Source: Acanthochlamys bracteata
Lineage: Eukaryota > Streptophyta > Magnoliopsida > Pandanales > Velloziaceae
DNA: 64,000 bases
Assembly (NCBI GenBank): GCA_019914995.1
Contig: CM034128.1
Coordinates: 994,501-1,058,500 of the forward strand
Direction: 5' to 3'
Numbering within the stretch: the first letter of the stretch is position 1; every line of letters starts with the position of its first letter. The notes beneath the pieces were generated by a model. The model made no database searches. It saw only the letters and a list, made by a program, of their open reading frames with translations, and was not told where the DNA came from. The position numbers and the translations under genes are program-made. Below are positions 10,100 to 20,868 of the stretch, one piece after another.

Positions 10100-11888
10100 A
10101 TGAAGAAAGTTTCATCTTTATCGGAGTTGGGTGTAGGAGACCAAGTAGCACGCTCGACTATCTTCCGTCCAATCGTTGGCGGAGCACCGCCGTCACCGAC
10201 CAAACGCCACACCAAGATATCCGTCGTCGGCGTTGGCAACGTTGGTATGGCGATAGCCCAAACAATCTTAACCCAAGATCTCGCCGACGAGCTAGCTCTC
10301 GTCGACGTCAACGTTGACAAGCTCCGTGGTGAAATGCTTGATCTACAACACGCTGCGGCTTTCCTTCCTCATACAAAGATCCGTGCTGATACGGATTACT
10401 CGGCTACTTCTGCTTCTGATCTCTGCATTATCACTGCTGGAGCTAGGCAGGTTGTTGGGGAATCAAGACTTGATCTTTTGAAGAGGAATTTATCAATGTT
10501 TAAAGCGATCGTGCCGCCGCTGGCAAAGTACTCGCCTGATTCTATAATCATGGTGGTTTCAAATCCTGTTGATGTGTTGACTTATATTACTTGGAAGCTC
10601 TCTGGGTTCCCTCCCAACAGGGTTATCGGGTCGGGCACTAATCTTGATTCCTCTAGGTTCAGGTTCTTGCTCGCCGATCACCTCGAGGTCAATGCACAGG
10701 ATGTACAGGTGAGTTCTGTTATTCTAATATTTTTTGAAAGTAGCCCTTTTTTTTGTTTTTATTTCAAGTCCTTCGATTTTCGAATGCATTGTAGAGTTAT
10801 TTTCGCAATTCCAAGACATTTAGGTGATGTATTGTTTTGGTGAGAGCTGTTGATTATGTCTATTAACATAATTTAAGGAGAATGATTTCGATGTTAAAGG
10901 AGCTGTTATCATTATGATGAGCAGTGAAACAAGCTGCCGATTTATAGAACAGCGTTTTGAAATTTCGTTTCGAAACTTGATGTTTATTCTGTTGATAGGT
11001 TGTGATGTAGATTAAATGGTCCTTTAATTTCTTGAATCCAAACAAAATTCAGAACTTTGTAAGGACTAAGAGTTCTTTGTCAAAAGTGTCCAACTATAGT
11101 TCTACTCAGGGTCTCTCTACAAGAGTTTCACGAAAATGGTATCGGACTGTATTAAGGCGGAAGGTCTTTCAGTAAAATCTCATTTGTAGTTCTTCAAGTT
11201 TCCTTAAGATGTGCTATTGCTAATAGTAGCTCGTGTGGAATGCATATCTATCACAGTCAACCTATGCAACTGTGACTGCAACCAGCTTGGGCTCCGTAAG
11301 TTCATGAGCCAAATCCTACCATATAGTACACTGACTTGCTTAACTAGATTCAATAGAAATAAAAGGAGATGAGCTGTTATGTTTAACTAAAACATCAAGT
11401 TTTGGGTGGATAAGCATACTAATTTCCTAAGCTTAATGTAGGCATACATGGTCGGGGAGCATGGTGACAGCTCTGTTGCATTGTGGTCAAGTATCAGTGT
11501 GGGTGGTGTCCCAGTTCTCAGCTCACTGCAGAAGAACAAAGGTGCATTTGAACAAGAGGTATTGGAACCCATCCGCAAGGCAGTTGTTGGGAGTGCGTAC
11601 GAGGTGATCCGCCTCAAGGGCTACACCTCATGGGCCATTGGCTACTCCGTAGCCAGTCTAGCCCGTTCCATCCTCCGGAACCAGCACCGTATCCATCCAG
11701 TCTCCCTCCTTGCCAAGGGCTTCTATGGTATTGGCGATGATCAAGAGGTCTTCCTCAGCCTGCCTGCGCAGCTTGGCCGGGGAGGTGTTCTTTCGGTTGC
11801 GAATGTACTACTTACTGAGGAGGAGGGCCGCCGCCTCCGTCACTCTGCAAAGACACTCTGGGACATCCAGCAGCAGCTTGACATTTAG
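10100..11888 (+). CDS. LDH: L-lactate dehydrogenase, two exons
   Basis: The exons are 10100-10708 and 11442-11888 (donor CAG|GTGAGT, acceptor GTAG|GCATAC, phase 0), giving 351 residues, the usual plant LDH length. The enzyme reduces pyruvate to L-lactate with NADH in the cytosol during oxygen shortage. Features seen are the Rossmann G44-V-G46-N-V-G49, DV at 69-70 for NAD ribose, and the mobile loop AGARQ..GESR. In that loop Q117 is the lactate-type residue where malate enzymes have Arg, and R123 is catalytic. LDSSR has D183 and R186, and GEHGDSS has the catalytic H210. An N-terminal extension of about 35 residues before the Rossmann fold is typical of plant enzymes. All key residues are present, so it should be active. 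Confidence 0.95.
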
Positions 11889-12710
11889 GAGTTCTTTAGT
11901 ACTCCATAACTCTTAACTATTTATGTACTGCTCTTTCTTGGTGATCTTACGTTGTCTTTATACTCTGTAGTTTCGAGAGTGACTGTAATTTCCTATGAAT
12001 TGTGACAATAATTCTGCAATAAGTTTCTTCATTTGCCAATATCTTCGACATATAGCTGCTTCACGTACTAAAGTAAGGAATGTTTTTGGCGTCGGCTTTA
12101 TGAACGTCAGCAGTGGTTTGATTTTAGTTCATTGTCTGCTAAAAATTACTCTTGCTTCTGAAACTATAACTGTTCTAAATTTCTAACTTTTTAATAACTG
12201 TTCCCATAAATTGCTGTGAGTCGATTTGTTAATTCTTACTGCAAAGCACTATGTTCTTTGTTTGTGGTCGATATTAGCAGAATTGCTTTTATATTATCTG
12301 CTATGTGCAGCAATGGGAAATTCATGATGGAAGTCTTCAAACAAGTAGAGGTATCAAAAAAACTTTGAGCTCAAAAATAGTTATACACGTACTGCAACAA
12401 TAAAAATATTAATAATTTTGAATAAAGTTTTAGTGATTTATTTTGCACAAATTTGATATCTTTAAATTAAAATACTAAATATATCCTTATGCACGTAGCA
12501 AATTTTCCACAAAGACTTTTTATTCTCATAAGAAACAGAAAGCCCTATAACTTTGATCATTGATCAAAGTCTTAGCTTACCCTTCCTACAAAGCAAGAAC
12601 ACTCACAAACGAATTTCAAAACAGCAACAAAAGCAAAACCAATTCACAAATGGCAACAATCATAAGAATCACTCAGAACTCCCACAGAAAGACTTAATGA
12701 ACTAATCAAA
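11889..12710. other. LDH 3' flank and intergenic DNA
   Basis: This is a probable LDH 3'UTR followed by an AT-rich spacer up to the 3' end of the convergent HyPRP gene. Nothing else is seen. Confidence 0.4.
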
Positions 12711-13292
12711 CTAAGGGCACTGGAATCCCTTGGGCGCTTTCTTGCCACAGTAGTTGAGAAGCAGGCTGAGATCAACTGGAACATTAAGGTTGATACCAAG
12801 AATGTTTGCCTTAAGGGCCGTGCAGAGGCACACAGCAGCTTCAAGATCAGCGAGATTACCGAGCAACGAGCAGCAGGGTTCCTTCGGCGGCTTTCCAAGA
12901 GTGACATTGAGAAGGCCACCAAGCACATTGGCACAAACGCCAAGCTTGAGTGTGTCAAGTGGGCATTTGCTTGAGGATGGAGGGCTTGGTGTTGGAGTTG
13001 TTGGCGTAGGGGACGGTGTTGGTGTTGTTGGCGGTGAAGGTGTTGGTGTTGCTGGCGGTGAAGGTGTTGGAGTTGTTGGCGTAGGGGAAGGTGTTGGTGT
13101 TGCTGGCGGTGAAGGTGTTGGAGTTTTTGGCGGTGAAGGTGACGGTGTTGGAGTGCATGATCGGCATGGCTTGTGGTGCTTTTTCTTTGGTGGTGGGCAT
13201 GTAGATGAATGTTTAGCTGAGACAACCATTGTAGAGAAGAGAAGGTTGATTGCTAGGAGCAGTGCAATAGCAGCTAAAAGCTTAAAAGCCAT
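12711..13292 (-). CDS. Hybrid proline-rich protein (HyPRP), long TPSP-repeat domain
   Basis: The gene is intronless and encodes 193 residues. The signal peptide covers about 1-26 ([19 protein letters not shown]). A Lys/His/Cys-rich linker ([15 protein letters not shown]) precedes about 60 residues of TPTPSPP / TPTPSPT repeats. The C-terminal eight-cysteine domain has [39 protein letters not shown] and GFQCP. All eight cysteines are present. The repeats are the kind expected to be hydroxylated and glycosylated in the wall. The gene is a likely duplicate of the 7.1-kb HyPRP, with the repeat domain as the main difference. A TATA-like ctatataaacc lies on the minus strand about 105 bases upstream, at 13394-13404. 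Confidence 0.93.
   Translation of the reverse strand: MAFKLLAAIALLLAINLLFSTMVVSAKHSSTCPPPKKKHHKPCRSCTPTPSPSPPKTPTPSPPATPTPSPTPTTPTPSPPATPTPSPPTTPTPSPTPTTPTPSPPSSSKCPLDTLKLGVCANVLGGLLNVTLGKPPKEPCCSLLGNLADLEAAVCLCTALKANILGINLNVPVDLSLLLNYCGKKAPKGFQCP
12990..13160 (-). repeat. In-frame TPTPSPP-coding tandem repeats
   Basis: Units of about 21-36 bp (ggcggtgaaggtgttgg on the plus strand) are repeated across the proline domain of the HyPRP gene. Near-identical copies suggest slippage or unequal exchange, so this gene's length may vary between individuals. Confidence 0.7.
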
Positions 13293-13393
13293 TGTTGATT
13301 ATTATAAGCTATAAGCTGCTAGTGCTTGCTTGCTACAAGTTTTTCGATGAGAAGATCAATATGTTGGTGATGAAGATTGTGAGACGGAGTAGG

Positions 13394-13404
13394 GTTTATA
13401 TAGA
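13394..13404 (-). promoter_or_regulatory. TATA box of the 12.7-kb HyPRP gene
   Basis: ctatataaacc on the minus strand, about 105 bases upstream of the start codon. Confidence 0.5.
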
Positions 13405-14600
13405 GAAGATTTGCATATGATAATATCTTTAATAATTCTACCGGTCTTGGTTCACGTTAAATAGTGAACAAATTTGTCAATATATATGCTTTAAAGATTA
13501 ATTATACGAACATGAACAGATGACTATTGCTCGATTGCAAGGTGGATCCTTTGGAAGTTTCCCTATAGCTCACAAATATACCTTATAAGTTTATATCACA
13601 ATAACATATTCTATAGAGTTTTTTCTTAATTAAAAAATACAAAAAAATTCTATATTATAAAATTTAATTATTATTTATATTTATTATTTTTTTAAGTCAA
13701 AAAAATAAAACTCATTTTAAAAAAAATTTAATTATTTTTTTATTTTAGAATTTTTTTTTCAAAAGCACTTCCTAATATTTGTTAGTATCCTAATTAATAT
13801 TATACGTTTTTCTGTGTTTAAAAACACACCATCCATCTTCAAGGGTCCATCCTCAAGATGCTTATCTCATATCATTCTTATCTAATAAAATACTACAAAT
13901 TATATATGTACATATATGGGGAAAATAGGAATACTCTCTCACATGTCTAGTACTCTATGTACATCCAGTTAAATTTTGACTATTGATCAAGTTAAATACA
14001 AGTACATCACCAATACACACATCATGAATGCAGACACAAACGAATAGATATGTCCTAACATTTTAATACCCTTTGTATTTTGTGGGACTTGTCAGGGATG
14101 AGTGAGACTTCTTAACTGTTCGCATGTGAATAATTCATCCATGTGTTATGCATAGAGATGTAGGAACAATTAGTAGCTGGCAGATAGAATTAGAAGGTTT
14201 TTGGGTGTTTGTGAGTAGAGCTAGATGATATCATAGGTAATAGTTGATATTATGTGTTCTATTTAGAGTCAGTTTTTAATTACAAAAAATCTACTTTTTC
14301 TTATTAGATTTAAATTCAAACTTGTTTTTTATATTTTAGTTTATTTCGAACTCATCAAATTTATCTCTCATTAACTTCTTACTTAATTTAGTTCCACAGA
14401 ACTTAATTTTCTGAATTTTACTTATTGCCGATTAAAAGACAGCCTTAATCGTTTCACCACTAGATCAAGAAATTATGTACTTCATAGTTAAACGTGAAGC
14501 AGATTGTTATCAACACAAGCAATACGAGCAGAATCATATAATATTATCATTATAGATTTTCTTTTCTAAGAAGAAAAAATGAAAAATGGCATTGTATTAT
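13405..14600. other. AT-rich intergenic region
   Basis: The 13600-13760 part is very AT-rich and resembles the dispersed MITE-like family (ttaaaaaaaatttaattatttttt). No gene, RNA or clear terminal repeats are seen. Confidence 0.4.
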
Positions 14601-14639
14601 AATAGAACCGATTAGCTGTTTTACAGATTCCTTATTATG

Positions 14640-15730
14640 GGTTTTCTCTTCTTATCACATGCCATGCCTGATCCCTGCCAGAAAAGATTACTCTGTCTTT
14701 TGTCTCAATGGTTGTCTTGAAGATTTGGTGCTTCATTGATTTCAGTAGCTGGGCAAAAAAGTTCAAACATATGTTAGTTGTTACATCTTGTCTTCTGCGA
14801 AAACCTTAATTACCTGGGAGGGGGTTCCCATGGCTTTACATGCCACCAATTGCTCTAATGACCAGGTCCTACAAAACATATTGTTATAGAAAACTACAAC
14901 TTGGATGGTTGGTTTTTTTATGAATCTATACGAACAATCCAAATACATCTTTACAAATTCCTGCATCTTTGATTCCACACATGCCTTCCTCTGATGCGGC
15001 TGCCTTGCTCGCTGATCCTCGAACCTTCTCATCTCTGATAGTAGTACTTGTCATTCATTATACATGTTCGCCGGAGCATCGTGGCCGTCTAATGACGAGT
15101 GAATCTTCTGAGAAGACTCACCTATATATGACATTAAGGATTCAGCAGAGCCTCGTCTCATAGACAATATGTGTGTTGAACAAACTCCCTATCAGGAAAC
15201 CTGCATTACTTTCGAACTTTAAGGGCACACGTTGCTGCTCGCATTTAAAGCTTTATTGCGACACATGAAAATACTGAACTTGAATACCTTGCATACCTTC
15301 CCTCTCTGCAAAGGCACATTAAAATAACGTATCATTCTTGATCACTCATTCATTCGTTTTCTCAACACAGAGCTGCAATATAACAAGGGAAAGCTTACTT
15401 GGCCACCATAGCTTGCCTGCAGGAAATGGCACGATGTATCTAACCACACCTCTACAACTGTTGTTATCTTCAGTTATAATATGAAAGCCTTGCTCATCAA
15501 ACATTGTTTCTGCAATTGAAAGCTTGAAATCATAAGATATTGATTGCTTAAATCTGTGTCCAAATTGAAATTATGAACAACAAAAGAAAGTCGACGTTGT
15601 GTGTTTAATTAAACCAGTGAATCATGTACCCGAATTGCGTTGTGAATTCTACGGCCACACAGGTTCTCCAAATAGGCAAAGCGTAGCATCAGGCATTGAA
15701 CTAGACATCAACATCTGAATCACTATAACA
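14640..15730 (-). pseudogene. Unrecognised minus-strand gene remnant with exon-like segments
   Basis: I do not recognise the family. Exon-like pieces with good splice signals occur on the minus strand. The piece at about 15402-15511 (acceptor TTGCAG, donor CCAA|GTAAGC) reads ETMFDEQGFHIITEDNNSC then RGVVRYIVPFPAGKLWWP. A piece ending near 15267 reads KREGMQGIQVQYFHVSQ then stop. An upstream piece near 15640-15716 reads MSSSMPDATLCLFGEPVWP, followed by an in-frame TAG before NSQRNS. Further down, about 14.8-15.17 kb, is SAESLMSYIGESSQKIHSSL, then one stop, then SEMRRFEDQRARQ. Stops inside otherwise protein-like frames suggest a decayed gene. A wrong exon model cannot be excluded. Confidence 0.35.
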
Positions 15731-15856
15731 TAGTTATTGCACGAACAAGTTCAAGAGCTATAAAGATCATCATAATCTAGGCTGAGTTATGCATACCTTG
15801 ATCAACACTTAAATTGGATTTGAAGTTTTCCGTTTCATAAGCTATACACATTCCTA

Positions 15857-17911
15857 ATGCGTGTCTTTTGTGAAGTGGAGGGCACCAAAGAGGAGGTGCT
15901 CTCCGATGCATGGGGCTTCAAGGGACAGCCAGCCATACGGACCAAGACTGGTGGTTGGAGTAGTGCAGCAATGATTCTAGGTAAAAAAAAAACAAGCAAC
16001 ATTTGAAGTAGTCTACGTCTCAGTCTCCTTCACTCATGTTCTAAATAAATTTTTACTAATGAATTAAAGGAATGGAGCTATGTGAACGGTTGACAACGTT
16101 AGGGATTGGCGTAAACTTGGTAACCTACCTAAGAGGCACCATGCATCTAGGCAATGCAGAGGCAGCTAATGTTGTTACCAACTTCCTTGGCACCTCCTTT
16201 CTTCTCTGCCTATTTGGTGGATTCATTGCAGACACCTTTCTCGGCAGGTAGGTATCTTTTTTACTTGACATATTCAAACGTTTGAGCTGAACGTCCACCT
16301 CTTAACTCTTTCTTCCTATGAAATCAGATACCTAACAGTCACCATCTTCACCGTTGTCCAAGCTTCAGTAAGCAACAACAAACCCTTCTCATTAACTTCG
16401 TTCAATTTGCTGAACGTTTGAATTGGTTTTTCACTTGATTGCGCGATTTTTTTAAGGGTGTACTGGTACTGACGGCATCAACAAAAGCTCCGAGCCTACG
16501 TCCACCAGCTTGCACCGACCCTCTTAATCCCAGTACCTGCATCCACGCTACGACTACACAACTAGGTGTGTTCTACTTTGGATTGTTTCTGACAGCGCTA
16601 GGCACAGGCGGCGTCAAGTCAAGTGTCTCAGGTCTAGGATCAGACCAGTTCGACGAGTCTGATCAAACGGAGAAGAAGCAGATGCTGAAGTTCTTCAACT
16701 GGTTCTTCTTCTACATCAGTCTAGGCTCACTAGTCGCAGTAACCATGCTCGTGTATATACAAGACAGCTTTGGTCCAGCGTGGGCGTACAGTGCCTGTGC
16801 AGCGACAATCTTGTTAAGCCTGGTGGTGTTTTTAGCTGGTACTAGAAGATATCGGTTCAAGAAACTGGCAGCAGGGAGTCCATTGACACAGATTGTTGCA
16901 GTGGTTGTGGCTGCATGGAGGAAACGGAGTTTTCCGCTTCCCACCGATCCTAATCTGCTTCATGACATTGATCAACGGAGTGATGCCAAGGAGAGACTTC
17001 CTCACACAAAGCAATTCAGGTGAAGTTATTTCTATAGCCAATTCAAACAATTTGATGACAAATGCTAATAGGTATGCTGCATAATTGTTCTGTATAGGTT
17101 TCTAGATCGAGCTGCAATCAGGGAAGAAGATTGTGAGAACTTACAGCACAGCAAATGGCAGATGTCAACCTTAACTGACGTAGAAGAGGTCAAGATGGTG
17201 ATCAGAATTCTCCCAATCTGGGCTACAACCATCCTCTTCTGGACTGTTTATGCCCAGATGATGACCTTCTCTGTATCGCAGGCAGGAACCATGGACCGCA
17301 GGTTCCAAAGCTCACGGTCATCGTTCCCCATCCCCCCTGCCTCAATGACCGCCTTCTTCGTGGTCGCCATTCTTCTCACGATTCCTCTCTATGACCACCT
17401 CATTGTTCCAGTACTCTGCAAACGCCTTGCAATTACCTCCAAACGCCAAGGTCTCACACCGCTGCAACGTATTGGTGTAGGCCTTGTCCTATCTGCTTTC
17501 GCAATGATGGCTGCTGCATTAGTAGAACAGAAACGACTCAGAGAACTGCCAGCTCAGATCAGCGTGTTCTGGCTAGTGCCTCAATTTGTACTAGTAGGCG
17601 CAGGTGTGGCGTTCACATACGTAGGGCAGCTCCATTTCTTTCTCAGGGAGAGCCCCAAGGGAATGAAGACCATGAGCACAGGGCTGTTTTTAACAACAAT
17701 GGCATTAGGATTCTTCTTGAGCTCGGCATTGGTGGCCATAGTTCACATGATCAATGGAGAAAGCAACACTGGAGGAGCTTGGCTCGCAAATGATTTGAAT
17801 CATGGAAAGCTTTACAACTTCTACTGGTTGCTAGCAGTGCTGTGCTTGATAAATTTCGTTGTGTATGCAGTGTCTGCAAGGTGGTATGTCTATAAGGTGG
17901 CGGATGAATAG
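15857..17911 (+). CDS. NRT1/PTR family (NPF6-type) transporter, five exons
   Basis: The exons are 15857-15980, 16070-16247, 16328-16367, 16457-17019 and 17098-17911, all in frame, giving 572 residues. This is a 12-helix, proton-coupled MFS transporter of the plasma membrane. The proton-coupling ExxER motif is E44-L-C-E47-R48. Conserved family stretches are GVNLVTYLRGTMHLGNAEAA, GGFIADTFLGRYLT, ALGTGGVKSSVSGLGSDQFD and TSTGLFLTTMALGFFLS-like MSTGLFLTTMALGFF. It resembles the NRT1.1/NRT1.4 clade more than other NPFs. The residue equivalent to the NRT1.1 nitrate-binding His356 is Tyr353 (FWTVYAQ), while the phosphorylated Thr101 equivalent is kept (T104). Substrate is therefore uncertain: nitrate with different affinity, or another anion. 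The first exon may be incomplete, because the chosen Met lies only about eight residues before the family homology. Confidence 0.9.
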
Positions 17912-18320
17912 GATGTGAAGGATATCAATGAAGCTTAAAACAACTTGTAAGCCCCATGTTGTGGACTATGCATATTACTAGACGTCCCACCCTATCTCCA
18001 CCTAGATTGCTTATCAATAGAGGCAGTACAAACGGGACATAAAGTAAGACACAAACTTGGTCGCAAGAACTTACTTCTAGCTACCTTTGCCTGACTGAGT
18101 GTATCAATCACCATAAGAAGCTAAGAGGTGAATACAAGAACTGGGATAATTTTCCTGTACCACATTAGTCTATAAGAACCATGAAGGTTTATAGTGAAAT
18201 TTGAAACTCCATCAAAGCACGGGCGAATTATATTATAATAAGAAACAGCTTTTACCAGCGTGAGTATTATTATTCCCAAAATCAAGAACAAGACCCAAAG
18301 CGAGACTTACAGATTTTCCT
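17912..18320. other. NPF 3' flank
   Basis: Probable 3'UTR and spacer. Nothing else is seen. Confidence 0.4.
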
Positions 18321-18329
18321 TAACATGAC

Positions 18330-19322
18330 CATTCTGCTCTATTGCAGCAAAGCTGCATAGAGGTATTGCTCGGCCTACATGAAAGGTTTGTGAGGGCAAG
18401 TGTAGATGCCATCCCAATCCAGAATCTTGGACCGTCCAAAGGGTACACTATCCATGAGCACTGTGTACCCGATCTCCATGCTTTATACATGCAATTGCAC
18501 TCACCTCCCGATCTGCAAGGACTGTAGCACTTGTTCGTCTTTTGTTGTGGAGAAATAAGCACCAATCTCCTAATCTTTCTACCTTCACCCATGCCAGATT
18601 CAGTCCAGTAAAATTCAGTCGTAAAATATGAATTCTCAATGAGTTCTCCGGATCATATTTCTTTCTACAACGAGTTTCTTCATCATAACAACCTTCCGCT
18701 CGAGTTCAATCTTAAACACATCCCCAGTAGAAGAATTGTGTACTTCTTCCCTCTGAGAAACACATATTGATCCATTCTAACCGACTTCATGGAGCATTTC
18801 GAAAACCAAGAAGCTTGCCCCAGGGCTCCGAACAAATATTGTCTCATCAACAAAAAACATAAATCTTGCAATTGGCATTACGTAATGGCGCTGACAGAAA
18901 AACGAACCGCAGAGGTCGGCGTAATGAAATCTTCGGCGGACATATAACTTTATCAAAGATCGATCACAACTACATTTCTTTCTCCATAATTCGTAGAAAT
19001 CGATGCATCCTTTCGAGTACCCAAGATAATAATCTCGGTTCTCCTTTGGAACTAAAGTGATGATGGTAACAGTCGAGATCACTGATATCAGCAAGGTAGT
19101 AGATCGTAGAAAGTGGTAAGTTTTATGAATCACGAGATCACTGTTGTCGTCGTAAAGAAACCATCACCGGTGAAGTTCGAACACAACTGTTTCAAATGGG
19201 AGAAGAAGACAAAGAACGCCATTTGCGGCAAGAGAATGCGAAGGAGATGGAATCAACTGGATTGAATAAGCGTTGGAGAATACCAAGCAGTACCTGATCA
19301 GGAAGGTTTTCACATCGCCGCA
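18330..19322 (-). pseudogene. F-box/DUF295 gene, decayed
   Basis: Reading the minus strand from 19315, an F-box motif is clear: ENLPDQVLLGILQRLF, then SFAFSCRKWRSL, ending at a stop at 19192-19194. Downstream on the same strand, in changing frames, are pieces that fit a DUF295 domain. These include DVFKIELERKVVMMKKL near 18690 and the typical AWVKVERLGDWCLFLHNK followed by a cysteine/histidine-rich stretch at 18448-18639. Several frameshifts and stops separate them. Such proteins pair SCF ubiquitin ligase adaptors with a DUF295 domain of unknown target and are expanded in plants. A second DUF295 pseudogene lies at 28.2 kb. Family assignment is fair, loss of function is clear. Confidence 0.6.
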
Positions 19323-19330
19323 GACGTGCC

Positions 19331-19777
19331 GCCCTCTATTGATAGAGAAGAAATGCGGCTTCGAGGTTTATATTCTTGCAGATGTTTTGCAGTAACAGGC
19401 CACTAGTATTAATATTGTATTAGAAATTTTTTTTAGAGTAATAACGTTTAAAATATAAAGTTCGAAAGTTCGAAACTTAGAATATTTGTTCTTCTTCTTC
19501 CCGCGCAATCCATGATCATTCATTAGAACTCGAACACTGTACTGAGAAACTAGAGTTTGAGTTGTTCTTTAACTTCAAGTCCTCCCTACTTAAACGAATT
19601 AATTCTCAGGCTTTCTTCAGAAAATTTCATTACTGAGAAAATAGAGATCAAGAATTACTAGCGATTTGGTTTTCGTTCTTGTTTGCGCTTGTGAGGGAAA
19701 ACAGAGTAGATTTTGTTGATCTTTTGTTATCGTAGTTGTTCTTGCCGCTGTTCTTGTTGCTGCTGCAGTAGGACAAG
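19331..19777. other. Spacer with possible 5' leader of the 19.8-kb gene
   Basis: There is no coding signal. TCTTCTTC-rich and GTTCTTG-rich sequence just before 19778 is leader-like. I see no TATA box that I would defend. Confidence 0.35.
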
Positions 19778-20248
19778 ATGAGTGTTGTTTTTAAAGCATA
19801 CATGAACTACCTAAAGATTAGCAGCATTCGTCAACAGTCGAACAAGTTGCTCAAATTCGAACCATGCGAAGAACAAGAAGAAGAAAAGTTGGGAAAGAAG
19901 ATTGATGATTACGTGCACTTCTGCGACGATGGTGAAGACGATAGTTGGTTGGATAATTTTGAACGGACAATAACACCAGTGTAAACGTTCCATTGGGATG
20001 AATCAGCTACAGAGTTCCTCGAAGGGTTTTCAAGAAACAGAGAAATAATTGATATGAAGACCATGGCAGCAATGACAACTTGGCGGAGCAGCTGGATTGA
20101 TAGGCAGGAATACCTGAGGAGCTACAAGTTCACGAAGAAAGAGTTGCCGGTGATTCAGAGGACGAAGTGCTGGTTCAAGAACAAGAAGAAGAAGGAGGTT
20201 GACACGCTCTTGAAGACTGCAGTATGCCATGGATGTTTAATGCAATGA
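19778..20248 (+). pseudogene. Small basic protein gene broken by one in-frame stop
   Basis: Two reading frames in the same phase, 19778-19984 and 20054-20248, are separated by a single TAA at 19982-19984. Between them the frame stays open (FHWDESATEFLEGFSRNREI). Read as one unit it would span 157 codons. It has an acidic middle (EEQEEEK, DDGEDDSW) followed by RSSWIDRQEYLRSYKFTKKE and a Lys-rich tail (KCWFKNKKKKEVD). The RQ.(F/Y)LRSY.F(T/S) segment resembles small uncharacterised plant proteins in which this motif is common; I give no function. Either this is a recent pseudogene, or the two halves are separate, or the stop is a sequence error. Confidence 0.5.
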
Positions 20249-20868
20249 AGAAAACCGAAGTTTCAGGTTTCCAGCTGTATCATTAGGTTCAAATATGAAC
20301 TTTTCCTTAACCAGAGTAGCAAATTCATTTCACAAATACAATTTAGCAGAAGTTTTGTAAATTCAGTGATATTTTTATTCATCGACAAGCGTGAGAAACA
20401 AAATTTTGCATGCACGCGTCAAGAGTATAAGAAAAGATTTATAGAAGAGTCAAATTTTTAAGATTTTTCACTTGTATCCATCAACGTGAGAAACAAAATT
20501 TCTTTATGTTGTTCACCTGCTACAGGTTTTGAAACTTGACAAAAGTTATCAATTAAATTACATCTTCAATCAAAATTCCCTCATTTACAACTCTTCCGGT
20601 ACTCGTAAGAGCTCTACAAAGTGCTATTACGCGCAGGGAAGACGAACAAATTGTAGCGAAAATGCAAGGAAAGTTTGGGTTTTAAAAATTGAAGGAATCA
20701 AAACAATGTTGAAGCGGTCTTCGATCTTGACTGAGCCTGTAGCTGCAAGGTATAAGCTCGACAAAGCTTTTGTATTACTTTATACAAGTAGTATAATTTG
20801 GTCTATAAAATATGCGTAATTGACTGTAGAACTTCCCATAACTAGGTGTCGTGACAAAAGTCTTTCAA
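20249..20868. other. Spacer and TPP 3' flank
   Basis: A direct repeat of 'gtgagaaacaaaatt' occurs near 20391 and again near 20487. The open frame at 20529-20819 has no recognisable domain. Probably 3'UTR of the minus-strand TPP gene plus spacer. Confidence 0.35.

Noticed and set aside
12754..13314. Gly/Val-rich open frame on the plus strand opposite the HyPRP gene
   Set aside because: It is the antisense reading of the TPTPSPP repeats; the minus-strand frame has a signal peptide and eight cysteines.
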